Assembly (NCBI GenBank): GCA_020025535.1 | Contig: JAHHRY010000002.1 | Coordinates: 124,001-188,000 of the forward strand | Origin: Oscillospiraceae bacterium | GTDB taxonomy: Bacteria; Bacillota; Clostridia; Oscillospirales; Oscillospiraceae | DNA length: 64,000 bases | Direction of reading: 5' to 3' | Part shown: positions 16,973 through 25,098 of the stretch, piece after piece | How the letters are laid out: every line of letters starts with the position of its first letter | How positions within the stretch are numbered: position 1 is the stretch's first letter | Notes under the pieces: model-generated | What the model saw: only the letters and a program-made list of their open reading frames with translations | What the model was told of the DNA's origin: nothing | Database searches by the model: none | Made by a program: the position numbers and the translations under genes

Positions 16973-19343
16973 ATTATATCAAAAATCATTTTTCAAGCTG
17001 GAGCTGGATCAGGTGCTTCAGCTGCTGGCAGACTGTGCCGGCAGTACGGAAGGCAAGGAAGCCTGCCTTTCTGTACGTCCGACCTCTGACCTGGCGGAGG
17101 TCGAAGCCCTTCTGGCGGAAACCACGGCGGCTTCCGAACTTTGCTCCAAGAAAGGAAACCCCGCCTTCGGAGAAGTAAAGGACGTATCCGCTTCTTTGGA
17201 ACGCGCCGATCGGGGCGGTTCTCTGCAGCCCAAGGAATTGCTGGGGATTGCCGGTGTCCTCCGCTGCGCCCGCACCGTCAAAGCGTACATTGCGGAAGAT
17301 GAGAAGGCAACCGTCCTTGACCCTCTTTTTCAGGCTCTGACCGCCAATAAGTATCTGGAGGACAGAATTTTCGGTGCCATTCTTTCCGAAGAGGAAATTG
17401 CCGACAATGCATCTCCGGAACTGGCGGACATCCGCCGCCATATGCGGATTCAGTCCTCCAAAATCCGGGACAGCCTGCAGAAGGTCATCTCTTCTCCGGC
17501 ATATTCCAAATTTCTCCGGGAACCCATTATCACGATTCGTCAGGGGCGCTATGTGGTGCCTGTGAAAAGCGAATGCAAAAACGACGTCCCCGGTCTTGTA
17601 CACGATGTTTCCGCAACCGGCTCCACATATTTCGTCGAACCCATGTCCGCCGTCAACGCCAATAACGCACTGCGGGAACTGGAGCTGAAAGAGAAGAAGG
17701 AAATCGAACGCATACTTTCGGAGCTTTCCGGTGAAGCTGCCGCCCATCGTGAGGATATCCAGCAGAATTTCCTGCTCCTGGTGCGCCTGGATGTGATTTT
17801 TGCAAAGGCAAAGCTTGCATACAGAATGCGTGCGTGGGCGCCGCTTATGAACGACAAGGGCAAGGTCGAGCTGAGGAACGCACGACACCCCCTGATTGAT
17901 CCCAAGAAGGCTGTTCCGATTTCTCTGCGTCTGGGAACGGATTTTGATACCATGATTATCACCGGACCCAATACCGGCGGCAAAACCGTCACGCTGAAGA
18001 CCATTGGCCTGCTGACGTTAATGGCCGAGTGCGGCCTGCACGTTCCCGCAGGGGACGGAAGCTGCCTGTCCACCTTCGATGCAATCCTTGCGGATATCGG
18101 AGATGAGCAGTCCATTGCCCAGAGCCTCTCCACGTTCAGCAGCCATATGAGAACCATCGTAGACATCGTCAATGAATGCGATGACCGTACACTGGTACTC
18201 TTCGATGAGCTGGGAGCCGGTACCGATCCGGCAGAAGGCGCAGCCCTTGCCATCGCCCTCATTGAGTTCTGCCGGAAAATGGGAAGCCGTGTTGTGGCAA
18301 CTACCCACTATGCGGAACTGAAGCTTTACGCCATGCGTACAGCCGGGGTCATTAACGCCTCCTGCGAATTTGATGTCGAAACCCTGCAGCCTACCTATAA
18401 GCTGCTGATCGGCATTCCCGGTAAATCCAATGCGTTTGCAATTGCCCGGAAGCTGGGCCTTTCAGAGGATATTCTGAAGGAAGCGGACGATTTGGTAGGG
18501 AAGAGCGATAAAGATTTTGAAGATGTCATTTCTCAGCTGGAACAGCAGCGCCAGCAGATGGAATCCGCACGGGCGGAGGCAGAACGTCTGCGGCATGAGA
18601 CCGCGAAAATCAAGCAGCAGAGCGAAGAATATAATGCCCAGCTGCAAAAAGAACGTGACAAGGCAATGGAACAGGCTCGCCGCGAGGCGCAGACGATCAT
18701 TGAGGATGCACGGCGTGCCGCAAACGAAGCTTCCGAAGAACTGAAGCAGCTGCGCAAGCAACTGTCCGAAAACGCAGATACCACAGGAATCAACCAGCGA
18801 CAGGCAGAGCTGCGTCGCAGCCTGAACGAGGCAGAGAGCAAGCTTCGTGCTTCCCAGCCGCAGAAGCAGCGTCCCGCTCCCACAAGAGGCATTCTGGTAG
18901 GAGATACCGTGGAACTTCTCAAACTGGGGACAAAGGCCAGCGTAATTGCAATCAACAAGGATGGCACCTATCAGCTTCAGGCCGGTATTCTGAAGATGAA
19001 TGCAAAGGCGGATGAAATATATCTTCTGGAGCAGGATAATCCCTACAAGCAGAAGCAGGCACATCCTGCCCATTCCGGAAGGCAGATGCAGATGACCGCT
19101 ATGGCGTCCGAGATTGACCTGAGAGGAATGGACACGATTGAGGCTATTTGCGTAATGGATCGCTACATTGACGAAGCTATGCGTTCCAATCTCAGCTCGG
19201 TACGGATCATTCACGGTAAGGGTACCGGTGCCCTTCGCGCAGCGGTTCAGCAATCCCTTCGGAAGAATAAGTTTATCAAGTCCTTCCGTCTTGGCGTATA
19301 CGGCGAAGGCGAGGACGGTGTCACCATTGCAGAGCTGCGATAA
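16965..19343 (+). CDS. mutS2: Endonuclease MutS2
   Basis: A 792-residue MutS-family ATPase. It has a core without the mismatch-recognition domain, Walker A ITGPNTGGKTVTLK near residue 335, Walker B VLFDELGAGTDP, a long coiled coil around residues 520-640, and a C-terminal Smr nuclease domain (EIDLRGMDTIEA and IIHGKGTGAL). Known members suppress recombination or rescue collided ribosomes. It overlaps recO by eight bases. Confidence 0.96.
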   Translation: MSELYQKSFFKLELDQVLQLLADCAGSTEGKEACLSVRPTSDLAEVEALLAETTAASELCSKKGNPAFGEVKDVSASLERADRGGSLQPKELLGIAGVLRCARTVKAYIAEDEKATVLDPLFQALTANKYLEDRIFGAILSEEEIADNASPELADIRRHMRIQSSKIRDSLQKVISSPAYSKFLREPIITIRQGRYVVPVKSECKNDVPGLVHDVSATGSTYFVEPMSAVNANNALRELELKEKKEIERILSELSGEAAAHREDIQQNFLLLVRLDVIFAKAKLAYRMRAWAPLMNDKGKVELRNARHPLIDPKKAVPISLRLGTDFDTMIITGPNTGGKTVTLKTIGLLTLMAECGLHVPAGDGSCLSTFDAILADIGDEQSIAQSLSTFSSHMRTIVDIVNECDDRTLVLFDELGAGTDPAEGAALAIALIEFCRKMGSRVVATTHYAELKLYAMRTAGVINASCEFDVETLQPTYKLLIGIPGKSNAFAIARKLGLSEDILKEADDLVGKSDKDFEDVISQLEQQRQQMESARAEAERLRHETAKIKQQSEEYNAQLQKERDKAMEQARREAQTIIEDARRAANEASEELKQLRKQLSENADTTGINQRQAELRRSLNEAESKLRASQPQKQRPAPTRGILVGDTVELLKLGTKASVIAINKDGTYQLQAGILKMNAKADEIYLLEQDNPYKQKQAHPAHSGRQMQMTAMASEIDLRGMDTIEAICVMDRYIDEAMRSNLSSVRIIHGKGTGALRAAVQQSLRKNKFIKSFRLGVYGEGEDGVTIAELR

Positions 19344-19381
19344 GTATTTTGACGCCATCGGCAATGTTCACGAGAAATCAG

Positions 19382-19409
19382 TTGACTTTTTTGACAATTT
19401 TGCTATCAT
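19382..19409 (+). promoter_or_regulatory. Probable sigma-A promoter of the HPr-like gene
   Basis: TTGACT, a 16-base spacer and TATCAT, about 55 bases before the ATG. Confidence 0.5.
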
Positions 19410-19462
19410 ATAAGCAGAAAGCTGCGCCCCTGTGATAGCAGCAAATAAGGAGTGGATGAAAT

Positions 19463-19723
19463 ATGTACAGTAAAGAGATTGTTGTACGCTGTGAATCCGG
19501 CTTGCATAATAAGCAGGCTACATACTTTGTACAGAAGGCAAATGAATTCAACAGTTCTATCTGGGTTGAGTCCGGTAGCCGTAAGATGAATGCCAAGAGC
19601 CTGCTGGGAATTATGTCCCTTGGTATCATCACCGGTTCGACAGTTACTCTGTCTGCCGATGGCTCTGATGCAGAAGCGGCTGTGAATGCCCTGGAAGTGC
19701 TGCTGCAGCGGGATATTTATTGA
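19463..19723 (+). CDS. HPr family phosphocarrier protein
   Basis: An 86-residue protein with the HPr fold. His15 and Ser46 are both present (GLHNKQAT and AKSLLGIMSL). These are the phosphorylation sites for Enzyme I and HPr kinase in PTS proteins. The usual HARP tetrapeptide is changed to HNKQ, so the conserved Arg17 is Lys. It may be an ordinary clostridial HPr or a regulatory Crh-like form. No other PTS gene is nearby. The gene has its own promoter and terminator. Confidence 0.85.
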   Translation: MYSKEIVVRCESGLHNKQATYFVQKANEFNSSIWVESGSRKMNAKSLLGIMSLGIITGSTVTLSADGSDAEAAVNALEVLLQRDIY

Positions 19724-19734
19724 TGAAATTGCTT

Positions 19735-19774
19735 TAACCGCCTCAGTGCCAATCGCATTGGGGCGGTTATTTTT
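19735..19774 (+). terminator. Terminator of the HPr-like gene
   Basis: AACCGCC-T-CAGTGC pairs with GCATTG-G-GGCGGTT, followed by ATTTTTGG. Confidence 0.85.
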
Positions 19775-19784
19775 GGTAAATACT

Positions 19785-21602
19785 ATGAATTTTGACGAAC
19801 TGAAGGATAAAGCGCTGTCTTTGCCATATGCTCCCGGTGTCTATATCATGCGGGATAAAACCAATACAGTCATCTATGTGGGCAAGGCCAAGAAACTCAA
19901 AAACCGTGTCAGCCAGTATTTTCAGGATACGGCATCCCATACGCCCAAAACCAGAATGATGGTCAGCAAAATCGATCATTTCGATGTGATTGTGGCCGCT
20001 TCCGAGTTTGAAGCTCTGGTTCTGGAATGCTCGCTGATTAAGCGCTATATGCCAAAGTATAATATTCTGCTGAAAGACGATAAGGGATACCCGTATCTGA
20101 GGCTGAATATGAAGGAAATTTATCCCAAGATCACACTGGTCAGTAAAATTGCGGATGACGGCGCACAGTACTTCGGTCCCTATGGCAGCCGCGGTGTTAC
20201 CCAGGCTCTGATCGAGGCAATCAGCTCGGCGCTGAAGCTGCCCTCCTGCAAGAAGCAGTTTCCCAGAGATGTGGGAAAAGACCGTCCCTGCCTTAATTAC
20301 CACATGAATCGCTGTGCCGGCTGGTGTCAGGAAAGTAAAACCTGTACGGAATACCGGGAAGTCATGGAGCAGGCAAGACAGCTTCTTTTGGGGAATTACA
20401 AGGCAACCGGTGACGAAATTCGCCGCCAAATGCTTGCCGCAGCAGATAATCTGGAATTTGAACTGGCAGCCAGTCTCCGTGACCGCCTGAACGCTGTGGA
20501 AGCTCTGGGCCAGAAGCAGCTGGTAACAGCCGGCACTCTGGCAGACACAGACGTAATCGGTTACGGCGAAACAGAAACCAAAGCCTGTTTTGCGGTACTC
20601 CATTTTTCGGGAGGCAACCTTCTGGACAAGGATTACGAAGTATTCCCGGTACCGGAAGAAAAGGAGGCGGCAGTCTCCAGCCTGATGAAGCAGTATTATC
20701 TCAGCAGGGGACTGGCGCCCAAGCATTTGCTTCTGCCGTTCCCCATCGAGGACGGAGAGCTTTTTGCTCAGCTTTTGGAGCAGCAATACGGCAAAAGACC
20801 GCATCTGCGGGTACCGCAGCGGGGTGACAATGTCCGTCTGGTAGAACTCGCTGTGAAAAACGCGCAGGAAGAGGCAGCGCGCCTTACAAGCAAGGATGAG
20901 CATATTTCCGGCTCACTGGTACTGCTGGGAAAAATGCTCGCAATGGAGCCGCCAAAGCGTATAGAATCCTATGATATATCCAACATCTCCGGAACGGATA
21001 TTGTGGCAGCTATGGTGGTCTTTGAGGACGGAAAGCCAAAGAAGAGTGAATATAAGCGTTTTAAACTGGAAAATATGAAGGGACAGGATGACTACGGCTC
21101 CATGCGTCAGGTCCTGACCCGCCGCTTTACGCACTATAAGGCAGGGGACAAGGGCTTTGAAAAAGCACCCGACTTGCTGCTGATTGACGGCGGCATCACG
21201 CATGCCTGCACGGCCGTTGAGGCTTTGGCTCAACTCGATTTGAAAATGCCGATATTCGGTATGGTAAAGGACGATCGTCACCGTACACGGGCATTGGTGA
21301 CGCCGGAGGGGGAAGAAATCAGTATTGATTCTCAGCAGGCGGTATTTTCGCTGGTCGGAAATATTCAGGAGGAGACCCACAGGTTTGCCATCACCTATCA
21401 TCGGCAGCAACGCAGCAAACGCCTGCAATACTCGGAGCTGGACAAGATCCCCGGAGTCGGTCCCAAACGCAAACAGCAGCTGCTGCGGGTCTTTAAATCC
21501 ATTACGGCAATCCGGAATGCGGAACTGCCGGATCTGGAACGGCTGCTGCCAAAGGATGCAGCCGCTGCAGTGTATCATCATTTTCATGAAAAGGGAGAAT
21601 AA
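19785..21602 (+). CDS. uvrC: Excinuclease ABC subunit C
   Basis: A 605-residue nucleotide-excision repair nuclease that makes the 3' and 5' incisions with UvrB. The N-terminal GIY-YIG domain reads PGVYIMRDKTNTVIYVGKAKKLK. A cysteine cluster region (CLNYHMNRCAGWC), the UVR domain, the RNase H-like 5' nuclease domain (SYDISNISGTD, then LLLIDGG) and a tandem helix-hairpin-helix (IPGVGPKRKQQLL) follow. The start at 19785 lies directly after the HPr terminator and its SD is poor (GGTAA). Confidence 0.95.
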   Translation: MNFDELKDKALSLPYAPGVYIMRDKTNTVIYVGKAKKLKNRVSQYFQDTASHTPKTRMMVSKIDHFDVIVAASEFEALVLECSLIKRYMPKYNILLKDDKGYPYLRLNMKEIYPKITLVSKIADDGAQYFGPYGSRGVTQALIEAISSALKLPSCKKQFPRDVGKDRPCLNYHMNRCAGWCQESKTCTEYREVMEQARQLLLGNYKATGDEIRRQMLAAADNLEFELAASLRDRLNAVEALGQKQLVTAGTLADTDVIGYGETETKACFAVLHFSGGNLLDKDYEVFPVPEEKEAAVSSLMKQYYLSRGLAPKHLLLPFPIEDGELFAQLLEQQYGKRPHLRVPQRGDNVRLVELAVKNAQEEAARLTSKDEHISGSLVLLGKMLAMEPPKRIESYDISNISGTDIVAAMVVFEDGKPKKSEYKRFKLENMKGQDDYGSMRQVLTRRFTHYKAGDKGFEKAPDLLLIDGGITHACTAVEALAQLDLKMPIFGMVKDDRHRTRALVTPEGEEISIDSQQAVFSLVGNIQEETHRFAITYHRQQRSKRLQYSELDKIPGVGPKRKQQLLRVFKSITAIRNAELPDLERLLPKDAAAAVYHHFHEKGE

Positions 21603-21608
21603 TCATCC

Positions 21609-22151
21609 ATGCGTGTCATTACAGGAAAGGCCCGGGGCGTTGTGCTGAAGACTCCGGACGGAATGGAAACCCGTCCAACTACGGACCGGGTCAAAGAAGC
21701 TCTGTTCAGCATCCTTCAGTTTGATATTCCGGGATGTGCGGTTCTCGATCTTTTTGGCGGAACCGGACAGTTGGGAATCGAGGCGCTCAGCCGGGGGGCA
21801 TCCAAAGCCGTGTTTGTAGACGCCGGCGAACCTGCCTGCCGCCTGATTCGAGAAAATCTTCGTCGTACCAAGCTGGAAAATCAGGCTAAGGTAGTTCGAA
21901 GTGATTACCTGCAATATCTGACAACCACAAGAGAAAAGTTTGACATTATCTTCCTGGATCCTCCTTATGCCGAAGTTTTTCTGGAAAATGCACTAAAATG
22001 TATATCGGAAATTGACATTTTGCAATCTGGTGGTATAATAGCTACTGAGCGTCCTATAGGTAAAGAGCTTCCTTGGGAAATTACGGGTTTTACTCGCTCC
22101 AAGGATTACAAATACGGAAATACCCTGATTACACTCTATCGCAAACTCTAA
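21609..22151 (+). CDS. rsmD: 16S rRNA (guanine966-N2)-methyltransferase RsmD
   Basis: A 180-residue SAM-dependent methyltransferase. The motif I region VLDLFGGTGQLGIEALSRGA binds SAM, and the catalytic DPPY is in IIFLDPPYAE. The N-terminus RVITGKARGVVLKTP and RPTTDRVKEALF are family signatures. The rsmD-coaD neighbourhood is common in Firmicutes. It begins six bases after uvrC. Confidence 0.94.
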   Translation: MRVITGKARGVVLKTPDGMETRPTTDRVKEALFSILQFDIPGCAVLDLFGGTGQLGIEALSRGASKAVFVDAGEPACRLIRENLRRTKLENQAKVVRSDYLQYLTTTREKFDIIFLDPPYAEVFLENALKCISEIDILQSGGIIATERPIGKELPWEITGFTRSKDYKYGNTLITLYRKL

Positions 22152-22167
22152 GGAAGGGCAGTTCAAC

Positions 22168-22671
22168 ATGAAAATTGCCATCTATCCGGGTAGCTTTGAC
22201 CCGGTCACCAGCGGACATTTGAATATCATCCGCCGAGCAGCTAATATCTTTGACAAGTTGATCGTTTGCGTCATGGTAAACACTGGAAAGAATCCAATGT
22301 TCACGCAAGAGGAAAGAGTCGAACTGATCCGCCGTGTCACCAGTGACATCCCAAATGTCGAGGTGGATTACTCCGCCGAACTTCTGGCGGAATACGCCAA
22401 GCGGAAGGGCAGCTGTGTCATCGTGAAAGGACTGCGTGCCGGTTCTGACTTTGAAAACGAATTTCAGATGGCGCTGATTAACCACAAAATCAATCCCCAC
22501 CTGGATACCATGTTCCTGACCGCTGAACACCAGTATATGTACCTGAGTTCCAGTACCGTAAAGGAATTGGGCAATTACAACGTGAATTTATCTGAATTTC
22601 TTCCGGAACAGATTATACCGGATTTTCAGAGAAGAATTAAAGAAAGACGTCAAGGAGGAAATTCCAAATGA
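22168..22671 (+). CDS. coaD: Phosphopantetheine adenylyltransferase
   Basis: A 167-residue nucleotidyltransferase for the fourth step of coenzyme A synthesis. YPGSFDPVTSGHLNIIRRA contains the (T/H)xGH nucleotide site, and the C-terminal SSSTVKEL is the ISSTxxR-type signature. The window also holds coaX, the first step of the same pathway, 40 kb away. Its end overlaps the next gene by four bases. Confidence 0.96.
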   Translation: MKIAIYPGSFDPVTSGHLNIIRRAANIFDKLIVCVMVNTGKNPMFTQEERVELIRRVTSDIPNVEVDYSAELLAEYAKRKGSCVIVKGLRAGSDFENEFQMALINHKINPHLDTMFLTAEHQYMYLSSSTVKELGNYNVNLSEFLPEQIIPDFQRRIKERRQGGNSK

Positions 22672-23156
22672 ACGAGCAGCATATTGAAGATATTATTACC
22701 GCTTTATACGACCTGGTACAGGACGCAAGAGCCCTGCCTCTGGGTGCAGACAAGTGCATTCTGGAGCGTGACAAGGTTTTGGATATGTTGGACGAAATTA
22801 TCGCACAGCTTCCCGCTGAGCTGAAGCAGTCTCGTACCATTGTCGAGTCCCGTAACGAGCTGATCGGCCAGGCTCGCCGTGAGGCAGAGAGCATCATCCG
22901 CAAGGCTCAGGACGAAGCTGAGAGCCTGGTTTCTCAGCAGGCCATCTACAACGAGGCCAAGCGTCAGTGCATCGAGATGGTGGAGCAGACCAAGACTCAC
23001 ATTGCGGGTCTGCGCAAAGTCAGCAACCAGTACATGGATGACGCTCTGCGCCATACCGAAGAAGCAATCGCACAGTCTCTGGACGATGTAAAGAATACAC
23101 GCACAAAGTTCCAGGCTCTGATTTCCGCACAGGATTCCGAAAGCAAGGAACAGTAA
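22668..23156 (+). CDS. Coiled-coil protein of unknown function downstream of coaD
   Basis: A 162-residue soluble protein, almost entirely helical and highly charged. Heptad-like stretches at residues ~60-150 include ARREAESIIRKAQDEAESLV, which resembles F-type ATPase b-subunit and DivIVA helices. Such proteins are often annotated loosely as 'ATPase', but I see no nucleotide-binding motif. ATGA overlap with coaD indicates coupling. Confidence 0.75.
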   Translation: MNEQHIEDIITALYDLVQDARALPLGADKCILERDKVLDMLDEIIAQLPAELKQSRTIVESRNELIGQARREAESIIRKAQDEAESLVSQQAIYNEAKRQCIEMVEQTKTHIAGLRKVSNQYMDDALRHTEEAIAQSLDDVKNTRTKFQALISAQDSESKEQ

Positions 23157-23170
23157 GCTCATAAAAGTTT

Positions 23171-23206
23171 GCCGGAGCAGATAACATCTGCTCCGGTTCT
23201 TTTTTT
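23171..23206 (+). terminator. Terminator ending the uvrC-rsmD-coaD operon
   Basis: Stem CCGGAGCAGAT with a 3-base loop and its exact complement, then TTCTTTTTTTA. Confidence 0.94.
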
Positions 23207-23247
23207 ATCCCTAATCTCATAAGGATGGAGGGAAAGGGGAGAACACT

Positions 23248-23676
23248 ATGGAACTGAAAAAAATAGCAAATCAAAAAGCTTCTGCAATTCCCATGGGCGT
23301 TGCTTTGGGCGTATTGGTCAGCGTATGTATTACACTCATTTCATGTATGCTGATAAGCTTCCTCATATCGGGAGAGAAAATAGGAGAGGACGCAATCGGC
23401 GGTGCCTCAGTTGTCACGCTTCTTCTGTCAGCCTGCCTGGGAGCCTTGACGGCGGCGTTAAAAGCAAAACACAGCAGATTGATTGTCTGCATGATCAGTG
23501 GGGGAATATACTACCTTTTCCTTCTCTGCTGTACAGCTGTTTTCTTCGGAGGACAATATCAGGGCATGGGAGGAGCTGCACTGGCTGTTCTGGGAGGATG
23601 CGCCGTTGCAGCCTTGCCGGCATTGAAGAAAGGAAATATCACAAAAAAGCGCTTCAAAAAATACCGCGTTCGATAA
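23248..23676 (+). CDS. TIGR04086 family membrane protein
   Basis: A 142-residue protein with four predicted membrane helices (residues ~15-40, 50-70, 78-100 and 105-128) and a basic C-terminus KKRFKKYRVR. Size, topology and clostridial context match the TIGR04086/YrzE-like family of unknown function. AGGGGAG precedes the ATG. Confidence 0.75.
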   Translation: MELKKIANQKASAIPMGVALGVLVSVCITLISCMLISFLISGEKIGEDAIGGASVVTLLLSACLGALTAALKAKHSRLIVCMISGGIYYLFLLCCTAVFFGGQYQGMGGAALAVLGGCAVAALPALKKGNITKKRFKKYRVR

Positions 23677-24060
23677 TTTGTGCATCCTGTACAATAGGTA
23701 AATAGTATTTACCTATTGCGGCAGAAACGGACATCATTATGCTGAAACAAGATATTGTATTAAAATGAGAAACGTGTCACAATATCTGTGAATATTCATA
23801 TTTATGCATTCAGCATAGAAAAGCAGTTGCAAAAGTTGACATAACTGCGTTGACATAAAAATAGTCATAATTTACAAAAATTACATTCGTAATGAATATC
23901 GTCTTGAATTTTGTTGTATTTTGCTGTATATTAAATGGGCATGAAATGTGGATATGGTATTTCTTAAGATGTGCCTTTCCGCCGTTTCTTAGGTTAGATG
24001 AGAGAATGCGTTCCTTTAATCGCACAAAGGGAAAATTTGATAGAAAGAGTACGACTCATT
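23677..24060 (+). promoter_or_regulatory. AT-rich regulatory gap upstream of xerD
   Basis: 384 bases without a convincing gene. It contains a 12-base inverted repeat at 23692-23718, two overlapping TTGACATAA copies at 23836 and 23850, and two promoter candidates. These are TTGACA-17-TACAAA at 23850-23878 and the better TTGAAT-17-TATATT at 23904-23932. The region is much richer in A/T than its surroundings. Confidence 0.6.
23692..23718. repeat. Perfect 12-base inverted repeat, possible operator
   Basis: CAATAGGTAAAT and its exact complement with the 3-base loop AGT. No T-run follows on either strand, so it is not a normal terminator. It could be an operator or an mRNA-end stabiliser for the membrane-protein gene. 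Confidence 0.6.
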
Positions 24061-24945
24061 ATGTTGGATCTGATTGGCGCCTACGAAAATTATCTTTCCA
24101 AGATAAAGCAGGCCTCCTCCAACACAGTCGCCTCCTATATGCGTGATATTCGCCAGTATGCGGACTGGCTTCGCGCAACAGAGGGACTGGAGCTTGTGGA
24201 AGCAGAACAACTTAATATTTGCCATTACCTGACGCATCTGCACGAGGAAGGCCGCTCCGGCGCGACCTTATCCAGAACCCTTGCCAGCCTGAAGAATTTT
24301 TACGCATATCTGGTTTCTTCCGGCTTTTTGGAGCAGACCCCTGTTCTGGATATCCATGTAGACCGCGGAGAGAAGAAGCTGCCCAGCATCCTTACAGGAC
24401 GTGAGATTGAGCTTTTGCTCGCTCAGCCTTCCTGCGTCGATGCCAAAGGCTATCGGGACAAGGCTATGCTGGAAACCATGTACGCCACCGGCATCCGTGT
24501 CTCCGAGCTGATCGATCTGAACGTGGACGATGTGAATCTGGAACTGGGTGTCATCAAGTGTTCCAGTTCCAAGAAAGTCAGAGTAATCCCGCTTTATCCT
24601 GCCGCTCTGCGCGCACTGGTTACATATCTGCGGGATATCCGCAGCTCTATGATCGCCAGCCCTGACGAGAAGGCGCTTTTCGTTAATATCTCCGGCGTCA
24701 GAATGAGCAGACAGGGCTTCTGGAAAATCCTGAAACACTATCAGTCTTCGGCGCATATCGAAAAGGAAATCACACCCCATACTCTGCGGCATAGTTTTGC
24801 TGTGCATCTTCTGGAAAACGGCGCAGACCTTGGTTCTTTACAGGAGCTGATGGGACACAGTGATATTTCTTCCACGCAGATGTACACCCAAATGGTGAAT
24901 CAGAAGCTGAAAAACGTATATAAAAAATGCCATCCGAAAGCATAA
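24061..24945 (+). CDS. xerD: Tyrosine recombinase XerD
   Basis: A 294-residue site-specific recombinase for chromosome dimer resolution. An N-terminal SAM-like core-binding domain is followed by the catalytic domain with Arg (ATGIRVSEL), the beta-hairpin Lys (SSSKKVRVI), HTLRHSFA, GHSDIS and the nucleophile tyrosine in SSTQMYTQM. The start at 24061 gives the usual Xer length; an in-frame ATG at 23998 would add 21 poorly fitting residues. Its last codons form the 5' arm of the terminator. Confidence 0.88.
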   Translation: MLDLIGAYENYLSKIKQASSNTVASYMRDIRQYADWLRATEGLELVEAEQLNICHYLTHLHEEGRSGATLSRTLASLKNFYAYLVSSGFLEQTPVLDIHVDRGEKKLPSILTGREIELLLAQPSCVDAKGYRDKAMLETMYATGIRVSELIDLNVDDVNLELGVIKCSSSKKVRVIPLYPAALRALVTYLRDIRSSMIASPDEKALFVNISGVRMSRQGFWKILKHYQSSAHIEKEITPHTLRHSFAVHLLENGADLGSLQELMGHSDISSTQMYTQMVNQKLKNVYKKCHPKA

Positions 24946-25005
24946 AAGGATCTGCCGTACGGCAGAAGCATCCCTTTATTTGTTTCGGATGGCATTTCTG
25001 TTTTT
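24925..25005 (+). terminator. Large terminator whose 5' arm is the xerD 3' end
   Basis: AAATGCCATCCGAAA (24925-24939, inside the last xerD codons) pairs exactly with 24983-24997, followed by CTGTTTTTA. The apex holds a second hairpin, CTGCCGTACGGCAG. Confidence 0.85.
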
Positions 25006-25017
25006 AGAGGCCGGCAC

Positions 25018-25046
25018 TTGACTTTCCATAAAACCTTCTGTAAAAT
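25018..25046 (+). promoter_or_regulatory. Sigma-A promoter of the zinc-ribbon membrane protein gene
   Basis: TTGACT, a 17-base spacer and TAAAAT, about 50 bases before the ATG and just after the xerD terminator. Confidence 0.75.
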
Positions 25047-25098
25047 GCCAGTATGGAAGGTTTGTTTCCAGAATCATTAAGAAAAGGGGAGATAGATT

